Positions 4,433 to 6,081 of a stretch of 6,081 nt of DNA are shown here, piece after piece. A model generated the notes under the pieces. The model was not told the origin of the DNA and did not search any database. It saw only the letters and a list, made by a program, of their open reading frames with translations. The stretch covers positions 1-6,081 of the forward strand of contig JARGOI010000161.1 of assembly GCA_029212275.1 (NCBI GenBank), given 5' to 3'. Positions within the stretch are counted from its first letter, which is position 1, and each line of letters opens with the position of its first letter. The stretch is from Thalassolituus sp. GTDB lineage: Bacteria; Pseudomonadota; Gammaproteobacteria; Pseudomonadales; Oceanobacteraceae. Both the position numbers and the translations under genes were made by a program.

Positions 4433-5914
4433 ATGCCTAAGATACAAGCAGACGCTCTGTTGGTGGGTGGTGGTGTGATGAGCGCAACACTGGCTACCCT
4501 TTTGAACAAGCTAGACCCTTCTATGAAATTGATTCTAGCGGAACGCTTGGGTCATGTGGCTCACGAAAGCACCGACGGCTGGAACAATGCCGGCACCGGG
4601 CACGCAGGTTATTGCGAACTTAACTACACCCCAGAAACCGCCAATGGTGTTGAAATCAATCGTGCATTGTCGATCAATGCTAACTTCGAGATTTCCTTGC
4701 AGTTGTGGTCGTCGTTAGTGGCGTCGGGTGAGTTACCAGCGTCCAATCAGTTTATCAACCCAACGCCACACATCAGTTTTGTCTGGGGCGAGAAAAATGT
4801 CGCTTTCCTTCGCGAGCGTTACGAGAAATTATCCAGTCATCATCTATTTCAAGAAATGGAATACAGCGAAGATCGTGAAATTTTAAGCCAGTGGATGCCG
4901 TTGGTGATGACTGGTCGAGATGCTGAAACTCCGGTCGCCGCGACACGCATTGCCCACGGCACCGATGTTGATTTTGGTTCGTTGACGCGTCATTTGGTCA
5001 CGTCTCTTAAATCGAAAAAACAATTCGACGTGATGGTATGCCACGAAGTAACTGATATCGAACGCGCTAAAGACAAACGCTGGGATGTGCGTTTGAAAAA
5101 TTTGGAAACTGGTAAAAGTGTGACCATTAATACGGCGAACGTCTTTTTAGGTGCCGGTGGCGGCGCGCTACCTTTGTTGCAAAAATCAGGCATTCCCGAA
5201 AGTAATGGCTATGGTGGCTTCCCTGTATCTGGTCAGTGGCTGGTGTGCCAAAACGAAGATGCAGTAAAACGTCACCACGCTAAGGTTTACGGCAAGGCTG
5301 CCATCGGTGCTCCCCCAATGTCAGTGCCACATTTGGACACCCGCATTATTAATGGCAAACCTGCGTTGTTGTTTGGTCCTTATGCCGGTTTTACCACCAA
5401 GTTTTTGAAAAAAGGTTCGAAGCTCGATTTGATCAAATCGATTCGCCCTAACAACTTGGTGCAAATGATGGACGTGGGAATACACAATATGGATCTGACC
5501 AAGTATTTGATTGGTGAAGTGCGCCAGTCTCACGAAGATCGTATGAACGCCTTGCGTGATTATTTCCCTGAAGCTCAAAGTGATTTGTGGACATTGGCGC
5601 AAGCGGGTCAGCGTGTACAAATTATCAAGAAAGACGACAAGGGTCGTGGAAAATTAGAGTTCGGTACCGAGCTGGTGGCCTCTAAAGATGGTTCCATGGC
5701 TGCTTTGTTAGGAGCTTCTCCAGGTGCCTCCGTGGCAGCGCAAGCCATGATCGAAGTGGTCGAGCGCTGCTTTGCCTCGCGTCTTAACGACGGGTGGCAA
5801 GCGCGCTTAAAAGAACTCGTACCGTCTTATGGTGAGTCGTTGATTAACGATGCCGATTTGTTGCGCCGCGTGCGCGAAAAAACGTTGGGTACTTTAAACC
5901 TAACGCGTACTTAA
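4433..5914 (+). CDS. mqo: Malate:quinone oxidoreductase (FAD-dependent, membrane-associated)
   Basis: Mqo oxidises L-malate to oxaloacetate and passes the electrons to the quinone pool, acting as a peripheral inner-membrane TCA-cycle enzyme independent of NAD. The 493-residue protein aligns along its length with E. coli Mqo (about 548 aa) but lacks that protein's N-terminal leader and C-terminal tail. The N-terminal FAD-binding fold shows VGGGVMSATL at 11-20 and a strand ending in Glu37. GWNNAGTGHAG (49-59) and ELNYTP are family hallmarks, followed by FINPTPHISFVWG, YGKAAIGAPPMSVPHLDTR (286-304), AGQRVQIIK and the C-terminal flavin-contact motif LLGASPGAS (425-433). All parts appear intact. 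The ATG at 4433 has AGGA at 4421-4424 with 8-base spacing. It appears monocistronic: its own leader lies upstream and a strong terminator downstream. Sampled G+C is about 55%, unlike the A/T-rich module at the left end. Confidence 0.97.
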   Translation: MPKIQADALLVGGGVMSATLATLLNKLDPSMKLILAERLGHVAHESTDGWNNAGTGHAGYCELNYTPETANGVEINRALSINANFEISLQLWSSLVASGELPASNQFINPTPHISFVWGEKNVAFLRERYEKLSSHHLFQEMEYSEDREILSQWMPLVMTGRDAETPVAATRIAHGTDVDFGSLTRHLVTSLKSKKQFDVMVCHEVTDIERAKDKRWDVRLKNLETGKSVTINTANVFLGAGGGALPLLQKSGIPESNGYGGFPVSGQWLVCQNEDAVKRHHAKVYGKAAIGAPPMSVPHLDTRIINGKPALLFGPYAGFTTKFLKKGSKLDLIKSIRPNNLVQMMDVGIHNMDLTKYLIGEVRQSHEDRMNALRDYFPEAQSDLWTLAQAGQRVQIIKKDDKGRGKLEFGTELVASKDGSMAALLGASPGASVAAQAMIEVVERCFASRLNDGWQARLKELVPSYGESLINDADLLRRVREKTLGTLNLTRT

Positions 5915-5935
5915 GCTCAGTTGATTTAGCGATGC

Positions 5936-5973
5936 GTCGCGACTTTTTATTATTAAGTCGCGACTTTTTTTTT
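5936..5973 (+). terminator. Intrinsic terminator of mqo
   Basis: A 10-bp perfect stem, GTCGCGACTT (5936-5945) with AAGTCGCGAC (5955-5964), encloses a 9-base loop and is followed by nine T residues (5965-5973). Each arm contains the self-complementary octamer GTCGCGAC, so the sequence can also be read as a direct repeat. It starts 22 bases after the mqo stop and separates mqo from the next gene. Confidence 0.93.
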
Positions 5974-6022
5974 AGAGTCGCAATGCTGTATTTAAAGTTT
6001 TATAACGTTTGGAGTTTTAATT

Positions 6023-6081
6023 ATGTTGATTGGTATTCCTAAGGAAATTTTTCCTGGGGAAAATCGAGTTGCACAAATCCC
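6023..6081 (+). CDS. pntA: Probable NAD(P) transhydrogenase subunit alpha PntA, 5' end only
   Basis: Only 19 complete codons lie inside the window, and the reading continues past the right edge. The encoded start, MLIGIPKEIFPGENRVAQI, has the pattern of the N-terminal domain shared by PntA and alanine dehydrogenase. The IFPGENRVA part fits PntA better; alanine dehydrogenases more often have IKNNE-RVA. If PntA, it is the NAD-binding subunit of the proton-translocating transhydrogenase at the inner membrane. GGAG at 6011-6014 with 8-base spacing is a good ribosome site. It lies just downstream of the mqo terminator; a TATAAC at 6001-6006 is too close to the ribosome site to be a convincing -10, so its promoter is not resolved. 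Confidence 0.72.
   Translation, partial: MLIGIPKEIFPGENRVAQI

Noticed and set aside
5321..5620. 99-codon minus-strand frame inside mqo
   Set aside because: It is antisense to conserved Mqo motifs and is explained by codon bias of the real gene.

Overview
The window looks like chromosomal DNA of a marine-type gammaproteobacterium. The evidence is an Mqo-family malate:quinone oxidoreductase close to the E. coli protein, a YiaD-type OmpA lipoprotein, a TIGR02450/DUF2389 Trp-rich small protein and the start of a probable pntA. An Oceanospirillales or Marinomonas-like host is my best guess from the protein flavour, but the genus cannot be fixed from sequence reading alone.

Layout, all genes on the + strand. 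(1) 5-1935: an A/T-rich two-gene module. A DUF4041 coiled-coil protein with a C-terminal GIY-YIG (T5orf172/Mug113-type) nuclease-like domain overlaps by one base with a 129-aa protein I do not recognise. Its base composition is clearly lower in G+C than mqo, which suggests acquired accessory DNA. (2) 1936-2414: non-coding, with several interlocking inverted repeats just ahead of the next gene. (3) 2415-3083: yiaD-like outer-membrane lipoprotein, followed by a strong intrinsic terminator. (4) 3138-3557: a compact repeat cluster. Diverged 56-bp direct repeats bracket it, with shorter tandem repeats and opposite-facing copies of a REP-like 20-mer inside. (5) 3768-3983: small Trp-rich TIGR02450 protein. 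(6) 3984-4432: long non-coding leader region of mqo with a 17-bp palindrome, a weak promoter candidate and two hairpins near the start codon. (7) 4433-5914: mqo, with its own terminator. (8) 6023-end: first 19 codons of a probable pntA.

Mqo feeds electrons from malate into the quinone pool, and PntA (if the call is right) is half of the proton-translocating transhydrogenase. They are neighbours in redox metabolism but are separated by a terminator, so they are probably separate transcripts. The yiaD-like and TIGR02450 genes look like independent single-gene units. The most unusual parts are the DUF4041/GIY-YIG plus orphan-partner module, which is a candidate mobile or defence-type cassette with no direct functional evidence here, and the repeat cluster at 3138-3557.
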